This document shows, piece after piece, positions 50,401 to 64,000 of a DNA stretch of 64,000 nt. Made by a program: the position numbers and the translations under genes. The stretch covers positions 407,486 through 471,485 of the forward strand of contig VWZP01007503.1 in the NCBI GenBank assembly GCA_013396995.1. Reading direction: 5' to 3'. How positions within the stretch are numbered: the stretch's first letter is position 1; each line of letters begins with the position of its first letter. A model generated the notes under the pieces. That model did no database searches, had not been told where the DNA came from, and saw only the letters and a list, made by a program, of their open reading frames with translations. This DNA comes from Dicaeum eximium. Lineage: Eukaryota; Chordata; Aves; Passeriformes; Dicaeidae.

Positions 50401-53400
50401 ACTGTTTGCAAGTTTCTTATTTCTGCTTCTATATCTCAGACCACCTTTCCACAGCAAACATGTCTAAGGACAAAAAGGCTACTGACTAAAATGTTTTGTT
50501 TTCTGAGGTCTCACTTTACCTTATTCTTCTGCAGTGGTCCACTTCTCCGAACCTAAATCCATCCTTACATGAAAACTCTTCAAATCGGGACTTCATGGCA
50601 ATCCAAACTTACAGGAAGTAAAATGAAATGTAGACAGGAACAGTGTCTAGCAGCATACCTAAGGAACAGTCTCCTCCATCAATCTGCTGTGGCCCTGAAG
50701 TGTCACACTGGGGATTAGATCCCTCCCACTGTGCCATGCACCAGCAGCAGAACCACTCAGCAGAGCCTGCTGCATTGCAACGTGCCTCCACACAGCACAG
50801 ACCTCTTTGGAGAGCACAAGAACATACCTAGAGAAAGACATACAAGGATGTGTGGGGCAAGAGAAAATAATAAATGGGGTGAATGTGACAGAGGAAAATA
50901 GGAACAAGACTGAGGCATGAATAATAAAGAAGTTGATTAGAAGAAAGCAAGAAATGGTGACTGCAAGAGAAACAGTTCTGCAAGAGCATTCACAAGGGCT
51001 CTTCAAATGGTCAGCCCTTAAAACCTATCTTCAGTCGAAATTCCTCACTGACCCTAGTGTCAGTACCTGTCTGTGTTATCCTCTGACAGCCCACAGAGAG
51101 ACAGGGTAACATTCCTTCAAGCCTTGCACTTTGAACAGTGTTGTGGAAACACTGAGGCAACTTGAAGTTCTGAAATCCCACCTCAATTGTCATTCAGACT
51201 TTTTAAGTTCACAAATCCACTGCCATTCACTGAGACTTGGTCTCCATAACCCCTTCAGAGAAGAGGAGAGAATTTTTTTTTTTTTCAAAAAGTTATAATC
51301 TTTCACAATCAGAAATTCCAGTGTATTTAGTATGCTCAATTTTTTCCTCATAAACTGGTCACACCAACAGGCACTGCCCAGAGTGGAAGTGAGATAACCC
51401 AGGTGGGAAGGAGGAATGAAGATGGGAGGTGATTTTCCCCTGCTGAAATTTGTGTCTCTCTGCAGCTCTGGGAGTCAGAGGCTGAAGAAAGGCTCAGTGA
51501 CACCAGGCTGGTTTGCAGATGTCGTGTTCCCCAGCCTCGTGATGCTCTCACAGAGAAATCCGTGGCTCAAAGGCGCATTTCACAGCTCCTTGCTCTCAGT
51601 CACTCATGCTGTAAGCCTGTGACTTCAAAGGGACAGCTGAAAGCAAGTGTTTGCAGGGAAAAAAAAGGGGAAAAGAAAAAAAAAGAAAAAGATTGTCTGC
51701 TTGTCCCTTTTTTTCTGTTCATGATATAACAGGCTTAAGATGTTTTGGTATAACTGCTTCTCAGTGGGTTATTTTTCCCTTCTTGCTTTACAAAAAACAC
51801 ACCAAAAAAACCAAATCTGGCAGTGAGGAAGAAAACATCTGTGTGATCCCAATCCAGATGCTTTCATCTTAGAGTGGGCTTGTCAAAAAGCAGGAAAATG
51901 ACTTTCCATTCTCTAAGCAGGCTCCTTGGGTCTAGCTGGACTGATGTCCAAGGTAGTGACCCTCAGTTTTTCATTTTAGTCCTTTCAGCAGTAGCACATG
52001 CTAAAGCACTACTGCTCCCTGCTGCAGACCCAGCCACAGAGTAAACAGAAAAATCTCTGAGGGCTGGTGGTGCCCTTTCAGGCTGTAGGCAAATCACTAA
52101 CGTGACATTTCCTCATTTCTTGGTGTAAATGAGGCTCAGTTCTAAATTCAATATCTTTTAAGGCTTTAAACATGTTATCTGCAACATCAGTGTCCTCCAC
52201 GTATAAAAAGTCTTGAATGTCTTTCATGAAATTTCTGGTGGTTTTTTTAGTTTGCATATATTTTTTTTTTAGTATGTATAATACTATATTAAAGTAGGAT
52301 TTGACTTTTTTTAGTTAAGTTTTAAATTAGTTTAGATCTCTTTGCTGCTCTGCTCTCGATCTGTTGTGGTATGCAATGCAATCCCATTGAACATTCGAGG
52401 CATTGAACAACACCAAATAATTAAAATGCAGACACTCTTATTTGTAGAAAGACATAGTGGAGGGATTTACAGTCAGGTTAATGTTTATCCTCTTAATCTT
52501 TCTAATGTGGAAGATGGAAAATGGAAAATGCCCTTTAAATTTAATTATCTGCTTCTGTACATTTACTACTTTGCAAATGAGCATTTAAAAATGTAATTTT
52601 TCTTTATGGAGATCTTTCATAGTTTTGTATCCACTCATAATTATTCTGGTCATCCTAAACAAATGCTGTCCAACCCACCCTGCCACTGACTTAGGGATTT
52701 ATTCTCTTCCTAATTGTGTAGGGTTTGTAGGTCTCAGACCTTGTAATTTAAGGCATAGTGTGCTTTCTCCTTAACCCCACCAAAAGCATTTCAGTGATAG
52801 CACATTTGCATTGCATCACCCTTGCAAAGAGGATCAAGCATCCAAAAGACGGCATTCACAAATAATTTAGTTATACCTGGTAAGAAGAAAAATGTATTTT
52901 CTATCTACTCCTGATGGATCTTGTGATTTACTAAATTCATACCACATACCTCTGAACAATCTGTTTATAATTGAACATAAGAGCACAGTTCATAGCTATT
53001 TTCAAATACAGGTGTGGCAGAGAGATTAAGAGAGCTGAACTCTTACACTTTCTCTGGAAGAGTCACTTCTTGCTGCCTTGTAATCTTCACAGGTGAAGGG
53101 GGGTTGTTTCTCTACATCAGGTAGTGAGGATCTGATGCAATTTGTCTTGTGCTAAGCAGAGTCAAAATTACTTCAGCTCCCATGTAAATACACATGGACT
53201 TCAAACACAAACAGAAATTTGTGTTTCAGGCATTCTAGCAAATTTGTCACGACCCTGCAGCACACGACTTGTGATTCTTCCTGTTTTTCAATATTGGCAC
53301 ACAGGGTAATGCTTGAGAGCAAGTAAATGGTGCTGCAGCTTGTTCTGGTATCTGCCTGAGAATAAAGATAATGGAGTGAAAAGAGGGGAAAAAAATCATA

Positions 53401-56394
53401 CATTTCCTAGCTTCTCTTTCTAAACCTTGTGATGCACTTTGTACTTCTGTGGTCAGGAAGTGGCTCATTCTACCTGTGTTTGTTAGGGTCAGGATAAAAA
53501 TAAAGCTTAGGTAGTGAATTTGGGTAACTGAGCCAAAAGTTTGGGTTTTGCAAGGCTCTATGCAGGAAGTGACAAGAAACATTTGAAATCTTTCTCTTTC
53601 TGAAAAGAAAGTTAATGAAGTTTTGAGACTAATGAGCAAACTGACAAAGGTAGTACTATTAGTGAGGGGGGATGTCAAGCAGTTTAGTGCTTCACCTTAG
53701 ATAATTTCTTTTTCCTTCTGTCCTCCTATTTTTATTTGAGAAGGTGTTATATCGCCAAGAAGGACTGCAACTACTCCAGCAAACACAGAAGTTTGTTAAA
53801 GCTAATCACAATTCAAGTAATCATTCTTCCTGCTTCCTTAAAATGGGTCTGTTCTGCAACAACAGATAGAAAATCAAAAGCTCATAATGCCTTCTCTTTC
53901 TCCATGTGTGTATGTATAGAATACATATTTATGCTCTGTTGGTTTTGTCATTCTCTCTCTTTTTCATTCTTCACTAATATATTTCTCAATATGCTTGATC
54001 TGCATTGCATTTTTTTCCTCTTTATCTGTTTTTCTTGTCACTATGTGCACAAGGGGTTTGGACAGAACTGTGAATATTAGATTTCTAAAGAAAAATAAAT
54101 CCAATAAAATCAAAATTATATGTGAAAATCAACAATAACCAGTGTTTCTGTCAGAAAGTACACACCCATTGAATGTACAGGGTGTTTATGTCTCTCCTCT
54201 ATATTGTTTGCGTTTGAGATTCACAGAATTAATCTGAGCTCCCTCTGCAGCTAGCAGAGCTATCTATTCATGACAAAAATACACAGATAATATTTGCTTG
54301 TGCTAGATTCACTTCATCTGCTCTGCAAACATGCTACTTTTGTGCAGGTTTGGAATTAATTAAATATCAGGCTGCTCGTGAAAACAGCAATAACTGGGAG
54401 GATATTAGAGAGTGTTCATGGATTGAGTTGTGAAATTCCACACATCAGCATTGGCCCTGGAAGCCTGACTTCAGAGAGTGCTGAGAGCAGAGCTCCTCTG
54501 TACAAGATACATTACTCATCCACACTCCAATTTCAGAGCCCGAAATCTCACGGTAAATTGCTCTGAAAAAAGATCAATAGGTCAAAAGCCCTGTGTATGC
54601 CAATGGCAAAATTCCTGTTGCTTTTGGTAGGCTCCTGACTTTTCTATGAAGTAGGCAAAAACCAGGAGTGGTGTCTGGGGACTAGTCCTACTTCATTGTT
54701 TTATTAGATCCAGAATCATATTCTGCTCTTCCCTGCTGTAAACTGTCCTGGGATCACCCTTGCTATTCATCACTTAGGAGAAAACTCTCTCTTTAAGTAC
54801 CCATTTGTAACATTAAGAGTGCCCAACCAAGCATTTCCTCTTTCTGAAGAACAATATTTCTCTTTTCTCTCCTTAGCACAGGGTCATGCAAAACTATCTG
54901 GTGCTGTGACTGTTGCCAGGTTATTGGCATATATATCTTGGGAAAAAAAAATCTGCAAAGTATAACATTGGGTTCAGGTTTGGAACCTGTGATATTCTGA
55001 AGCTGTACACACTCTGCTTTACAGGCTGGTTTTCCAGGTGTATTTACTGGGCAGTTCTCCACTACTTTTAAGCTCCTGTTTATGTCCAAATGGGTCTCCA
55101 AGTATATGACTACTGTAAGTTCATAAAGTAGCATGGAACCTTAACTGATAAAAGGACTTTGTAAATGGCAGAGACTAGCAGAATCATCATAAAAAAGGGG
55201 CATGGTAACTGTCCTATGAAGATTGTGAGAATCAGCAGAACAACTGAGGAATAAAATACCACCTTTTTCATTCTTCTATTCTACCTATGGAGGAGATGTG
55301 GCTAACAGGTTTCCTTTATAAATTGGAAATTAAAACTCTGGGAAAAGCTGCAGGGAGAAGAGCTACTGGGATGTCATGAGATGGGATGAGTTGGAGGAAG
55401 CCCTGACAAGGACAAGGTCATCATAGTACAAACAGGAGGAGAGGAAGGAAATTACATGATTGCCATGGGCAAGTGCTCATCTGAACAAAATAAAATAGAC
55501 ATAAGCCATCACCATTTTTACTCAGGTCCTGTCCCTTAAGTGAATAAGACAAAGGAACAAATAAATAACAGCAAAACAAGTTCAACTCCCCCACATTTGC
55601 CCTCCCACCGCCTAAAAAGAAAATGTTCCCTGTAGTACAAACATTAGTACAAGACTCAGACTTTTCTGTAGGTCCTGTATGCCACTCCTGTGGTGTAAGG
55701 TAATGGAAAAGCTTCCAGGCAACTGAATATTTTCCCCCTGCTGTAAAATCTCTGGGTGGCTTAGACCCAACATTTAAAAACACTTATAAATGTGAATAAC
55801 CTCAAGATACCACAGGTGGCCACATCTAACAGCTTAACACAAAGGCCACTAATTAAAACTCCCTGTGTAAAAGGAAAGCAAAAAGCAAAGCTCTATATAT
55901 GTCTCCCTCTCAAAAGAAAAATCAATGGAGACTACAGGAAATTTCTTAGAGAACTGTTGGATGGAAGATTGGTTCTTTCAGTTCAGTCACTGAAGCCACA
56001 GAGTGATGCAGTATTCCCTAGGGCAGCTGGGCTCTGCCTGCAAGGCTGGGGATAAGAATCACCACTGGGATAAACATGGTGTTTCCTCTTTCCACTCACA
56101 TTGCTTTCTGCCCTGATTCTCCTAAGTTTCACCACTTTGGTGGCAGTGGCTCTCATCCACCAGACAATTGCTTTGGATATTTTCTTATTTCCCATCAGCC
56201 ATGAAACAGAGGATATGTCCAGGGAGGACTGTGTTCAGCAGATCAGAAGTATCTCTAATACTTCTAATTTTTAAAAAATGCTTTTGTCTCATTTTTAAAA
56301 AAATGCTTTTTGATGCATCTTGGAAAGCAGTTTGAGAGCAGACCATATGTCCTAGGTCAATGACAAAGGATATTCTGTCAGATAGAGAGAAGCA
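47463..56394. other. Probable CHRM2 intron, middle part
   Basis: No exon or RNA gene recognised. A possible worn CR1 remnant at 47550-47600 is too weak to call. Simple tracts include AACC at 48212 and A-rich DNA at 51659-51690. Confidence 0.5.
48212..48235 (+). repeat. Short AACC tetranucleotide tract
   Basis: About five AACC units in succession, followed by a poly(A) run from 48246. Confidence 0.8.
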
Positions 56395-56771
56395 CGGAAC
56401 CTGTGAGGGAAGGCTGAGGGCAGTGAGAGGGTTTAGCCTGAAGAAGAGATGGCTGTGGCAGCAGCCTGCCCATACCTACAGGGAATCTAGTAGAGAAGAT
56501 GGAGCAGTCTTTTTATAGTGGGAGGATAAAAGAAAGAAGACAAAAGGTTTTGATGACATTGAAGGGAAAAAAAAGTCACTATGAGGCCAGCAAAGCAGTG
56601 GACACAGATTTGTGTACAAGCTCCATCCCTAGAAGTTTTTCAAGCCACAACAGATAAAACCCAGAGCAACCTTGTCTGAGCTCAACACTGACCCTATTTT
56701 GAGTATGAAATTTGAGTTGAGACTTCCTGAGGCTGCATTCACATGAATTATTCTATGTTTCTGTGATTCTA
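56395..56771 (+). mobile_element. Older, longer CR1 LINE 3' fragment
   Basis: Blocks typical of the CR1 3' coding end and UTR occur in order: TTTAGCCTGAAGAAGAGATGG, a GGAGCAGTCTTTTTATAGTG block, CTCCATCCCTAGAAGTTTTTC, AACCCAGAGCAACCTTGTCTG, and a tail TTCTATGTTTCTGTGATTCTA. Many point changes and small indels make it the oldest CR1 copy in the window. The 5' limit is approximate and may extend some tens of bases leftward. No open reverse-transcriptase frame survives. Confidence 0.75.
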
Positions 56772-58911
56772 GCATATGCCATGAAGTTCACAGGTACTCT
56801 GGATCAGGAAAGCAGGAACACAAAGACCTTTGTTTAATATGAAGTCAGACATGGTGAAAGACTCCCACGTGATTGTGCAGAAAGGAGCTGGCACCATGCA
56901 GGTCCTTGGCTTCTTACCCAGTAAGGCAGCATCTGATCTGCACCAGAATTCACTGCCCCAAAGTTTGTCCACCTGCCTGCAGTTTGCAATCTGCTGCTTC
57001 CCAGGAGCTGAAGCTGAGGTGGCACAGGGAATCTGAAAGAGACCCCCTTGCCCCAGTTGTCACAGCTCTGACCTGTTGTTGACCTTTGCAGCCTGTCAGA
57101 AAGAGACCCCAAGGATGGATGGAAGGGCCCATAGAGAACAGCTTAAGGAGTAAAGGTTCTGCCCTGATTACAGCATTTTCCCAGAGAAAGGTTTGTGAAC
57201 AAAGCTGTATGCTGGCAAAATTTCACCACGAGAGCAGCTCCTCAGGTGCATACCTCAGCTCATTACAAGGCAAAATATCTTGTGACACAAGTGAGTCATG
57301 TTTGCCCCTAGCCCTTATTTCTATTCTTGCCCTACCACAAGTTCACACAGCTGTTGTAACGAATCACACAAGAAGATCCTAAGCTCTGCACTGGCTGCCA
57401 AACAAGTGCTACCTTGTGCATAAGCAAGAGCAATGCCTGTTTTAGCAGGCCCTGGCAAAGCCATGGAATAGCAGGGAACAGGATCCCACAGCAGTAAGCC
57501 TTTCCATCTCTGTTCCTCCATTCTGCTATGTATCTTTTCCCTCCCCTCCAAACTGCTTTTACTGGTGACAGTGACAGCTGGCCACCTCTGATCCCAAGCA
57601 GGCAGGTCTGGAAGGAGCAGCTGCTTCCTCTCTGAGCATAATAGTCCTGACATGATGGAGTCTGCAATGATGATGCAGCTGAGATTCATTTTCCAGTGTA
57701 AAGGCTCAGCACAGAAGTGTCAAGAGTGCCAGCCACAGACAGTTCAAGCACAAAGGCGTGTAGGAAGGTAGCCAGACTCTTTGGGTTATCATTTCTGCTG
57801 TTAACTTGGAGGTTCTGTTGTTCATCCATTGATGAAGGGGATGAGGGTATAGAGATTCAGTCCATTTGAAGAATAGTCAGCTCACTGATGCTCTGTGAAG
57901 AGTTACCTCTATAATTAGTCCAGCTCTAATTACAACCCAGCCAGATCAGCATTCTCAGTTTTTTGACTGCCATTATAGTATCAGAAATATACTTTGCAAA
58001 ACACTTGAGTATGAAAAAAAAAAAAGCAGAAGGATGTGTTGTGGCAGAACTGTTACACTAGAAATGATGATGATATTGCACATGGTAACACAGAGTTTTT
58101 GAAGGAGCAGGGTTTTGGCCTAAAAACAATGACTTAGATTGAATTTTTCTGGAATCAATGTCCATCCCTGAAAAATATGGGAACAGCACATCATTCCTGA
58201 CCTCAAAGGCACGTCTGGCACCCACAAGTGCTAATGCTTGTGGCAGTCTATTTATCCATTTCAGTCTCCTGTCTGTCCATATTTTTCCCCTCTTTTTCCT
58301 GCTCCAAGTTGATCTTGCAACTCAGAGCTCCAAGTTCTACAGGGCATGGGTGATGTCTCACTCACCTCAGAGCAATGCTGGCACAATAGACACTAGAGCT
58401 GGTCTATAATTTCATGGCTTGCCACAGTTCAAGGCATGGAGGAGACCTGGAGGTTTGTTTACCTTTTCATTTTCTTGTCTGTTTACAGGCAATGAAACAA
58501 CAGGCAAGCACTGAGGTTTTTTTAGCACATTTTTACACAGAGCCTGTGCTTGCTGGGAAGTGGTGAGATTAGGGGGCACATCACTGATGGCAGGCATGTC
58601 CACCTAAACACACAGAGCTTTTGCTAAGGGAGAGCTACAACAGTGCTCAAAGAGAAAGGAGAAAGCAGGGTCTAAGAAAGAAAAAAGAGAAGATAAGAAG
58701 ATTCATTTAAATGCAGCAGGGTTGAGCTAAAACCTGGATCAAAGCCTTGAAATGATACCATGAAGCTGGTGGAAGCCTGGTAGAACTGGCCCAGATGAGA
58801 CTACTAAATAATAAGTGACTCATTCTTATAATTCCCCCTCTCTTTCATCTTTGTGTGCTGAAGGTAAATGAATCCTTATTCCATTCCTACATTCAGTGAA
58901 ACCATAAATAA

Positions 58912-58935
58912 GTTATTAGTATTATTACTAATAAC
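58912..58935. repeat. Perfect 10-bp inverted repeat with 4-base loop
   Basis: GTTATTAGTA (58912-58921) and TACTAATAAC (58926-58935) are exact reverse complements around TTAT. The arms are AT-rich, so the hairpin would be weak. Confidence 0.9.
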
Positions 58936-59754
58936 TCCAGCTGTAATGAGAAAACCTGGCAAGGGCCTGAAAGGTTTTCAGTAGTTTCAGCAAAGACATA
59001 ATATTGCCAATTGATATATATTGTTGCCTCATGGATACCAGATTGATTGTGTCATCATAACCACCTCTCTTTTGCTTTAAAAATTCTGTCAGTGAATCTA
59101 GAAACAAGAAAACTCCCTGGAATATCTATACATTCTGACTCATTAATTCATCCTTTTCCCTAACTGGTTCTCTGATGCCATTTGAAATGAAAGTGCTGAA
59201 AATATTCCAAACACATTTTCTTCTCCAAAGATTGTTTGATGCATACCACAGTGTTTTCCATCATTTGTATCCACTAAGCTGTGCACTGTCTCTCTCTGTT
59301 CTGTCGTTTGCTGTGCTCCCAGGAGATTAACAAAGATAAGTTATTTAAGTTTTGATGACTCTGCAGGGCTGCTTTTAAAGTGGCCTTTTTTTTCATGCTA
59401 ATTTTTTTTTTTCTACTTGGAGAAAGTGTCTTTTCTTCTGGAACAAACTTCTGAAAAACGTTCTGCCTGATATTTTCTTTTCCTGCTAATTTTTGTCTAC
59501 AGTGTTGTAGACATTCAGGAAATAAAAGTGCCAGTTCTGAGACTGGAGGGCTGTGAAGCTTGGAAGGTGTTGAAGAAAGGTCTTGTCAGAGGTTTACCTT
59601 TCTTTGGATTCAGAGTAAGTCCCCTATGTTTGGCTGTTCCTTCTGAAAACACTCATGCAAACTTTCTAAAAGCTTTCTGAATCCAGAAAAAAATCTTTAT
59701 GACACTTAGGTGATTTCATTCCTTCACAGCATCATAGATAGTTGAAATACCACT

Positions 59755-59770
59755 CTAAAGTATACTTTAG
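59755..59770. repeat. Perfect 16-bp palindrome
   Basis: CTAAAGTATACTTTAG is self-complementary over all 16 bases. No associated gene or repeat family was recognised. Confidence 0.9.
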
Positions 59771-62700
59771 ATGGAGAAGCTCACAGCTTTAAAGAAAGTT
59801 ACAGTTATCACATGTCAATTGTACATTATGATAACTGTTTTGACTCCTGTGAAAGAAGTCAAAGTATGGGTGTCCAGAGAGGTATAATTTTTAAAATTTT
59901 TTTTTTAATTTCCTGGCATATCTTATAATATTCAATAGAAACCTGACCTATCTCCTCTTTGTCTCATCTCTCCTCCACAAATTATTGTGCAAACTAATGT
60001 GCAGAATATAACAGTCAAACGAGTATGTAATAAATACCTTGCAATGAGTGGAGCAAACAGCATGGCTATAAAGTTGCCCAGCCAGCCTCCCTCATGAGTT
60101 GCTTTTTATTGTGTTCTGCTGTTCTGTCATTCCCCTAATGCTGCCCATCCATCTTGTGCTGGGTTTCAAGTCAAACCTGCCCACACTTACGTTCTCCTGG
60201 GGCTGGAGAGATCCAGCCCTGGCCTGCTCATTGCAAATAAACTGTCTCATAAAAATACAAGGGGTCCCCCATAATTTTTTCGCCTGACTTTTGTATCTAT
60301 GACTTGTTGCTATGGAATAGATGATTGCAACTGGACAATCTAAAAATGCCTTCCTTGGCATATGTCAGACAGCCAGGCATCATTTATTTGAGATACCAGG
60401 GCAATATCAGAGGGATTTGGGGTGGAGAACAAGAGACATGGTACAATCTAAGCAGTGTGTAGTGGCACTATAATTGAGGGAAGAGACAGAGAAATCGAGT
60501 TTACCTACAAGTAAACCAAGCAGTGTAAATTTGTTGGTATTCCTCTAGTCTAGCAGCTCTCACTGGGGAAGGAAAAAGCTGTTTTGTGAGGTGAGGGGGG
60601 AAGAAAGAAAAGAGAAAAATTCAAGCATGTTGTTGTAGAAGATTATAGTGGTAATTTATATGAAAGTGGCTGCTCAATTTCTCACCCTGAGTCAAACTGA
60701 GACAAAAGGTCAGTGAATACAGTGATGGCAGTTCAGTATCTACTTCAATAAGCAGCAAAGTGACTTTGCCCTCTGCAATCTTTCAACATGAAGAAAGACT
60801 GCCTTGGTTTTTTTTTGCACTTAAAGAAAGTAAATCATGTTCAGCTCTACAAAGTTCAATAAACCTTTCTGGTTAACACATTTTAGCAACTCCAGTCAAA
60901 CCATCTAGTTAATCTGGAATCCTAAAGCAGATGCTTTGACAACTCAACAACATTTACATCTTCTAATCCTGTCACTACAGCAGGCAGAGACTTTTTGTGC
61001 TTCACTATAGAAATAGATTTCCTGCTTCTTGTTTTTCTGTTGAGTCACAAAAAAATTCCCCGCTATAAAAGATCCAAAACCAATTTACATCAGTCTTTTC
61101 ATATCCTGGTTCAATTATGGTTTTTATTACCTCAAAAGTTACCTTAAATGTTCCATATTGTACAAGAAGTAGGTAATTAAATAAATAAGCAATTTAACTG
61201 CAAGGGAAAGAAAAGCTTTGCTCCAGTATTTACCAAAAAAATACTCTAAGCAGCTGGTTCCAAGCTGTATAATGACCAGCCTGGGTTAAGGTTCTTCTCT
61301 CTGAACATTTCAGATAGAAAGGTCTTTTACCTCTTCTGCCTCTACTAAGGTTAATTTAGCTGACCTACTGAGACATCAGAGACTGCCACTGTCTAGCTTG
61401 AAGGGCAGAAGGAGGGGATGCAGTGATCACATGAAATGCAGTCTGTGCCAGACAGAGGTGGAACTCAATGCTTATTTTGCCCCATTCCTCTCAAGTAGGG
61501 GACTTTGGAGAAATTTGAAAGTCCACAGAGGTGAAGCTGGTACAAGGAGCTGGATTTTTTTTTTTTTTTGGCTGCACAAAAACACAAGAGTGGTTTGTGG
61601 TCTCACCATTATTTAAACAGGACTGAACATGCAGACTCACAAAAAATACATGTAAAATGTTCATAATACAAGTCTGCAAGACTATATGCACAGGGAGATG
61701 GCATTCTGGTTCTGACTCACCTGTGGCTGGATTTCCAGGACAATTTCTAAGCAGAACAACTTACACAGACTTTTTTGCCATTTTTTTTCCTAGTTACAGC
61801 TATTCATCCTGCTCTTTGTTTAGGAGCTTCCTAAATAGCTGATAAGATTTGCAGCTCTAATGGACACAAGCAGAGGGAGGATTAGATACTCACTGGGCAA
61901 GTCCTGTGTTTTCATGGCCCAACACCATTTGTGTTGGCCATCACAAGGTGTGCTGAGACTACCCTGACCATGCACATCTTTCAGCCTTTGTGAGACATTT
62001 AGATCTCCCAGGTGTGGTGGTTTTCTGAAAAAAAAAAAGATGTGTTCCCTCTCTCTGCTCTTGTGTGCTGCAGGGCCCTCAGCTTGGTCCTGCTCTGAGG
62101 GCCTTGGAGAAGATAATGGATTGGCTTTTGTATCTGAAGGTACTTACACTGACATAATTGCAATTATTAATACTGCTGACAGGATAGGCCCAATCTATAG
62201 TTTGAGGTAATGTTTGGCAACTTGAGCAATACGAATCATGAATCATTCATTACGTGAGCAATGCATTTAATGAGTTAGAATTAATTTTTAGATGTCCTCT
62301 GTCGTTTTGTTGTGTAATTTAAGGTCACCACCAGTATTTTTGTATATCATAAGTTCGTTGGGACTTGCATGCAAAATCTATGCTGCAAATATATTATTTG
62401 CTTTAGTTCAAAGTTGGTTTTTTTTGCTTAGGGGAAAGACTTTGGGAATGGTGCCTGCTTGATATTTCAGGTCCTCTTTGGCTCTAACTGGCACAGCTAC
62501 ATTGAATTTAGCAGAGCCCTATCACTAAAAAAAGAAAAAAAAAAAAAAAGGACAAAATACCATTCAGCCAGACACCAATACATTCCAATTAATTACAATT
62601 ACAATCTTTTTGATTGCTTCACCAAAAATCCTCAAAGGTTTTAGACCTCAGGACGTGGTACCATTGCCTGGTGTCAGCCCAAAGTGGAGCGGCTTAGGCA

Positions 62701-64000
62701 GGGGAGCCCATCTTTTATGAGATATAAGTAAGACATCTTTTTCTGCACTGACTTAGGCTCCATTTTTCTTCCAGTAGACCCTAATAAATAACTGAGAAAA
62801 TCCCCTCCTTTCTGCACAGTCCTGTAGTTTACATTTTGGTTGTACAAGCTCTGTCTCTGGAGACAGCCATCCTCACACTCCATCACCAGAGGGATGAAGA
62901 CAAAACACCAGCTTTCTGAGAGACCTCTGAGATGTCTTTAACTGCATAATAATTGATGTTTTTATGGAGTTCCAGATCATTTACTGATATTGAACACTTC
63001 AGTGGTTTAATCCTTCCTCACACAATGTGTAGACAAATAATAGCTTGATAGACTTCATCATTCATGAGAGGCAGACAGAGCAGGCAAGCCAGCATGAAAA
63101 TATTTTAATTATACTTTGTCAGAAGTATATCACAGGAGATAAGAGTGCTCTTCTTTTAACAGTTTCATTTGGAGAATTTTCCCAAGCCTAAATTTATTTG
63201 CTATTAATTGTGCTTGGGTTCAGATGCTGTGTTTCCAGAAGGCAAGAAGAAAGTGAGACAAGATAAGAACAAAAAGTAGCAGAACACTACAAAACTTAGA
63301 TGAGTAATTTCTTGCTTGAGGCCAGGCTTGGAAAAGAAAGAGACTTCCTAGAAAACAGCAAGTAGTATAGAAAAGAGGATAGGACAAACCTAATGTTTCA
63401 TTAACTCTTTGTTTTATGCAAGTTTAATGTGGAGCAATACTACAGAGCACCACTGGACACAAACCAGCAGGGCTAACTCTCTGCAGAAAATCTTCCCTTT
63501 GGTAGGTGCTCTCCAGCACAGCATGTGCTCTCCAGGCATTTCTCCCTAGCTTCCCAAATTATATTCATGAAGTATAAATATCTAGAAGTGTAAATAAATG
63601 GCATCTGGGGTTGATAAGGAACATGGAAAACAGGCTTTCTAATCAAATAAAAAAGTTATGTCATAAATAATTTTTTTTTTCCTGGAGCTGGATCCAAGCT
63701 TACTAAGCCACAGAATTTTTTTCCACTATGTTTCAATAGTTTTGGGGTTTTGGGGCCCCTGGGAAACTCTGCAAGACAAAGCAGAGTTACTGATCATTAT
63801 ACTGCTCAGCTTCTGCTTATGTGGGTATTATTATTTTCATGTTGTATGAAACAGCATTTGATAAAGGTTCCCAAAATTATTTTGTCTCCTGTGCAAATGT
63901 AGTATTTCTTTTATGTGTTACTGCTGTTACTGGTGGCTTATCTTCTAACAATATGACACGGTAGGAAATACCTGAGAGAATCAAAGATAAAAAAAACGGG

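Larger units (their letters stand above)
56772..64000. other. Probable CHRM2 intron, distal part
   Basis: No exon, RNA gene or mobile element recognised. Contains the inverted repeat at 58912, the palindrome at 59755, and short A- or T-runs (for example 61556, 62524). The intron-bound microRNA known from CHRM2 in other vertebrates (miR-490) was not seen here. Confidence 0.5.

Noticed and set aside
41163..64000. Search for miR-490, known from a CHRM2 intron in other vertebrates
   Set aside because: I did not see the reverse complement of the mature miR-490 arms. In mammals it lies far upstream of the coding exon, so it is probably outside this window.

Overview
This is a 64 kb stretch of AT-rich vertebrate nuclear DNA, almost certainly from a songbird (Passeriformes). 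Three things support this. The only recognisable gene encodes an avian-type muscarinic acetylcholine receptor M2 (CHRM2). The interspersed repeats are avian CR1 LINE tails and ERVL-like LTRs. Two short elements join a tRNA-Ile-like head to a CR1-like tail, which is the architecture of the passerine TguSINE1 family. Bacterial-style features (operons, ribosome binding sites, CRISPR, IS elements) are absent and not expected.

Layout. CHRM2 lies on the minus strand. Its whole reading frame (465 residues) is in one exon at 39702-41099. A strong 3' splice site follows 39 bases of 5' untranslated sequence, so everything to the right (about 41.14-64 kb) is probably the intron before the coding exon, or part of the larger 5' non-coding gene region. 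Sequence to the left of about 39.5 kb is 3' UTR or downstream intergenic DNA. No other protein-coding exon could be supported. The many short open frames have no recognisable domain, and the long ones are either the antisense shadow of CHRM2 or translations of a TTTC microsatellite.

Repeats. The segment from 13.7 to 26.7 kb is richest in mobile elements: three LTRs of one ERVL-like family (13.69-14.20 plus, 22.57-22.92 plus, 23.96-24.45 minus), a fourth unrelated LTR (about 26.1-26.7 kb, plus) and a minus-strand SINE at 18.1 kb. A second SINE is at 47.3 kb, with CR1 fragments at 10.5, 29.3 and 56.4 kb. Simple-sequence DNA includes a TTTC tract of about 250 bp at 35.7 kb, a GGAA/GAAC compound microsatellite at 7.6 kb, and several short tandem duplications. 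A 58-base assembly gap lies in the probable intron at 42.39 kb.

I found no convincing undescribed multi-gene system. The observations most worth checking concern the M2 receptor itself (a thinned phosphorylation cluster in loop 3, a histidine-to-aspartate change in helix 8, a one-codon difference in loop 3), the SINE and LTR insertions as phylogenetic markers, and a few non-coding motif clusters (POU-octamer-like, TAAT-rich, G-quadruplex, perfect palindromes).
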